Below are positions 26,317-27,825 of a stretch of DNA of 27,825 nt, piece after piece. The notes below the pieces were generated by a model, which was given only the letters and a program-made list of their open reading frames with translations, was not told where the DNA came from and searched no databases. The stretch's first letter is position 1. Each line of letters begins with the position of its first letter. The stretch lies in IMG/VR virus record IMGVR_UViG_3300024323_000016, positions 1-27,825 of that record; one strand, 5' to 3'. Both the position numbers and the translations under genes were made by a program. This DNA comes from a virus.

Positions 26317-26617
26317 TGACACTCTGATCGTGTTGCGGCGTAGTCTCCGTTCACCCGCCGACACACGCACAGCGCTCGCGCACCGGCTTCGCTCCATTCT
26401 TTGTTGACTCGACACTACAGACGTTGTGCTCACTACAACCTGTCTTTGTAGCGTGCTTAGCGTTTGTATTATTTGTTCGCTTTATCTTCGCTTTCATTGT
26501 TTCGCTTTTATTTCTCCCACACAATTATATCCTGAAGCCCGAAAAATTGGTGACACAATCGCAAAATAGGCCCAAAATGCTGTCACCATTAACGTTGGTG
26601 ACACTTTATTTTAGTGG

Positions 26618-26656
26618 TGATTGACGGTGACGGCGGTGACGGCGGTGATTAAGTGA
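26618..26656 (+). repeat. 9-bp iterons, left array
   Basis: ATTGACGGTGA then two CGGCGGTGA units and TTAAGTGA. Mirror of the right array. Confidence 0.7.
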
Positions 26657-26893
26657 CCCTCCCTGAAGGAAGCGGAGAAAACATGCGTTCGAGCACTAAT
26701 TAACGCTTATGATCGTACGTTTTAGTGAATTTATTTTGTCGGTTATCTATAAATGGTTCCGTATGTTTTTTTGTAAGTTATTGAAATCACACGACTTAGT
26801 TTTTACCAATTGTGTCACCAATTATTGCAAGGTAGTAAATTTGAGTACAAACTCTCTAACCGAGTTAATTACTGTGCATCTTACGGGTACCCT

Positions 26894-26941
26894 CACTTAA
26901 TCACCGTCATCACCGTCATCACCGTCGTTCACCGTCAATTA
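26894..26941 (-). repeat. 9-bp iterons, right array (inverted)
   Basis: Read on the minus strand: ATTGACGGTGA, ACGACGGTGA, two TGACGGTGA units, TTAAGTGA. The two arrays flank about 240 AT-rich nt. Confidence 0.7.
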
Positions 26942-26954
26942 CGACAAAAAAGTC

Positions 26955-26983
26955 TTGACTCGGCGACGATTTTGTGATAGGAT
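26955..26983 (+). promoter_or_regulatory. Strong sigma70 promoter of the plus-strand operon
   Basis: TTGACT (26955-26960), 17 nt, TAGGAT (26978-26983), followed by GGAGG and ATG at 27004. Confidence 0.85.
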
Positions 26984-27003
26984 GCTCCTCGGAGGTAACA
27001 ACT

Positions 27004-27474
27004 ATGACCAAATTTAGTGCAAAAAACCAGCCACAAAATCCATTAAAAAGACGTGCTGTTTGCCGCGCAGGACACTCTCTGTTGCCCGGTGATCCCAACG
27101 TGAGAGTACGCCAAGACGGGCAGCGAGTTTGCCGCGCGTGCGAGTCTTCCAGACGGGCAGAAGCATATCAAAGGCAATTGGAAGTCAAGAAAGGGGTAAC
27201 TCTACCGTTTACCCTCGACCGAATCCACCGCAACCCAGCGATATATTACAACACGGACATGCCACTTCTCAATGAATACCTGAGGCAACAGAAAGAGAAG
27301 CTGGAATTGCTGGTCGCGCGCACTGGTAAGCCTGTTAGATTACCCAACGGCGAGGCAATGCTCGCGGACGAAGTGGCAAGCATGCTGAGAGCAGAGATCG
27401 ACGTTGTGCAAGATGTAATTCTCAAGAGAGTAAGACAAGACTATCAGCCCAATCAATCCAAGGAGGCATCATGA
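27004..27474 (+). CDS. Zinc-ribbon protein, likely DNA-binding
   Basis: 156 residues from ATG 27004, with GGAGG 9 nt before it. The N-terminus has a zinc ribbon (CRAGHSLLPGDPNV, then RVCRACESS), a form often found next to HNH nucleases or in small phage DNA-binding proteins. The C-terminal half is a charged helix (LNEYLRQQKEKLELL). It starts the rightward operon after the origin-like region, so an early function in DNA binding is plausible. Not assigned to a family. Confidence 0.78.
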   Translation: MTKFSAKNQPQNPLKRRAVCRAGHSLLPGDPNVRVRQDGQRVCRACESSRRAEAYQRQLEVKKGVTLPFTLDRIHRNPAIYYNTDMPLLNEYLRQQKEKLELLVARTGKPVRLPNGEAMLADEVASMLRAEIDVVQDVILKRVRQDYQPNQSKEAS

Positions 27475-27825
27475 CATTCACAAAGGCAGCGGACGCGAAT
27501 CGTCCAGCAATTGAGTACAGAACACGGACCAAGGAATTCATTGTGTTTGGCCGCAAGCCAATGTTTGGACACCAAGGCAAGGCCGTGGAACTGTTTCGAA
27601 CGAAAAGCCGAGAGTCGGCGCACGCGAAGTTGGCCGCGATAGAGGAAGAAGCCGAGCGCCTGACAGAACAACGATTGACACCTGTCATCACAGTGTACGG
27701 AGCCATAGGCGTCAAGGATCAGAATTGGCGATACATCATAGCGGTAATTCATCCCGATAAGCCCGAGGGCCCGCCGTCGTTGGTAAGTGGCACGTACTTC
27801 GAAAGCGATGGCAAGCTATTGCTCA
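27471..27825 (+). CDS. Hypothetical protein, C-terminus outside window
   Basis: ATG 27471 overlaps the stop of the upstream gene by 4 nt (ATGA), with AAGGAGG before it. 118 codons are visible, with a helical stretch (HAKLAAIEEEAERLTEQ) and beta-like ends. Not recognised. Co-transcribed with the zinc-ribbon gene. Confidence 0.75.
   Translation, partial: MTFTKAADANRPAIEYRTRTKEFIVFGRKPMFGHQGKAVELFRTKSRESAHAKLAAIEEEAERLTEQRLTPVITVYGAIGVKDQNWRYIIAVIHPDKPEGPPSLVSGTYFESDGKLLL

Larger units (their letters stand above)
25874..26954. other. Intergenic region with repeats, origin-like
   Basis: About 1.1 kb without a convincing gene. It holds a 9-bp inverted repeat (26025-26057), 27-bp tandem repeats (26253-26316), 9-bp iterons in inverted arrangement (26618-26656 and 26894-26941), and AATTGGTGACACAAT in two orientations. 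A plus-strand frame ending near 26085 (lysine-rich end KKKRK) is not supported by a start. Confidence 0.5.

Noticed and set aside
26424-26624. Plus-strand frame in the intergenic region
   Set aside because: Hydrophobic, low-complexity frame in AT-rich repeats, no ribosome site.

Overview
This window looks like part of the genome of a tailed double-stranded DNA phage. It carries a terminase large subunit, a portal protein and several small virion-type proteins, all on the minus strand. They are followed by a very large tRNA cluster, a handful of tiny membrane proteins, and a divergent intergenic region with origin-like repeats that leads into a short plus-strand operon. I cannot name the host. 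Most tRNA genes carry an encoded CCA, the Shine-Dalgarno (SD) sites are of the normal GGAG type, and several sigma70-like promoters are visible, all consistent with an ordinary bacterial host.

Layout. Positions 1-13,900 (minus strand, so read from right to left) hold the packaging and structural genes: small surface or decoration-like proteins, a DUF3008-like protein, a cysteine-rich protein, a histidine phosphatase, a pair of His-rich paralogues, a small holin-like membrane protein, terminase (5184-7508), portal (2272-4386), and a probable virion or scaffold protein that runs off the left edge. Positions 13,900-23,700 hold about 34 tRNA or tRNA-like genes, with at least one tRNA for each of the 20 amino acids. 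Among them are small coding genes (a secreted trypsin-like protease, several one- or two-helix membrane peptides) and compact non-tRNA structured spacers. Positions 23,700-25,400 hold a minus-strand run of small unknown genes. Positions 25,400-26,950 are mostly non-coding and rich in direct and inverted repeats. A strong sigma70 promoter at 26955-26983 starts a plus-strand operon whose second gene leaves the window.

The most striking feature is a family of seven homing-type endonuclease genes: three Endonuclease VII-like HNH, three other HNH and one GIY-YIG. Each is placed immediately 5' of another gene or tRNA. All seven, although the nucleases belong to different families, share the same leader RNA directly before the start codon. 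It consists of two hairpins with 7-nt loops that are perfectly complementary to each other, a predicted intramolecular kissing loop. The second hairpin contains the Shine-Dalgarno sequence. Stem 1, stem 2 and the loop-loop helix all show compensatory base changes among the seven copies, which is strong comparative evidence for a conserved RNA device that hides the ribosome binding site of the mobile nuclease genes. I do not recognise it as a named RNA family.

Other notable points are an HNH reading frame that runs through almost a whole tRNA-Arg gene, a tRNA with two stacked anticodon-like arms, a patch of tRNA halves that could be circularly permuted genes or decay products, a 54-nt mini-tRNA with CCA, and inverted 9-bp iterons around an AT-rich core.
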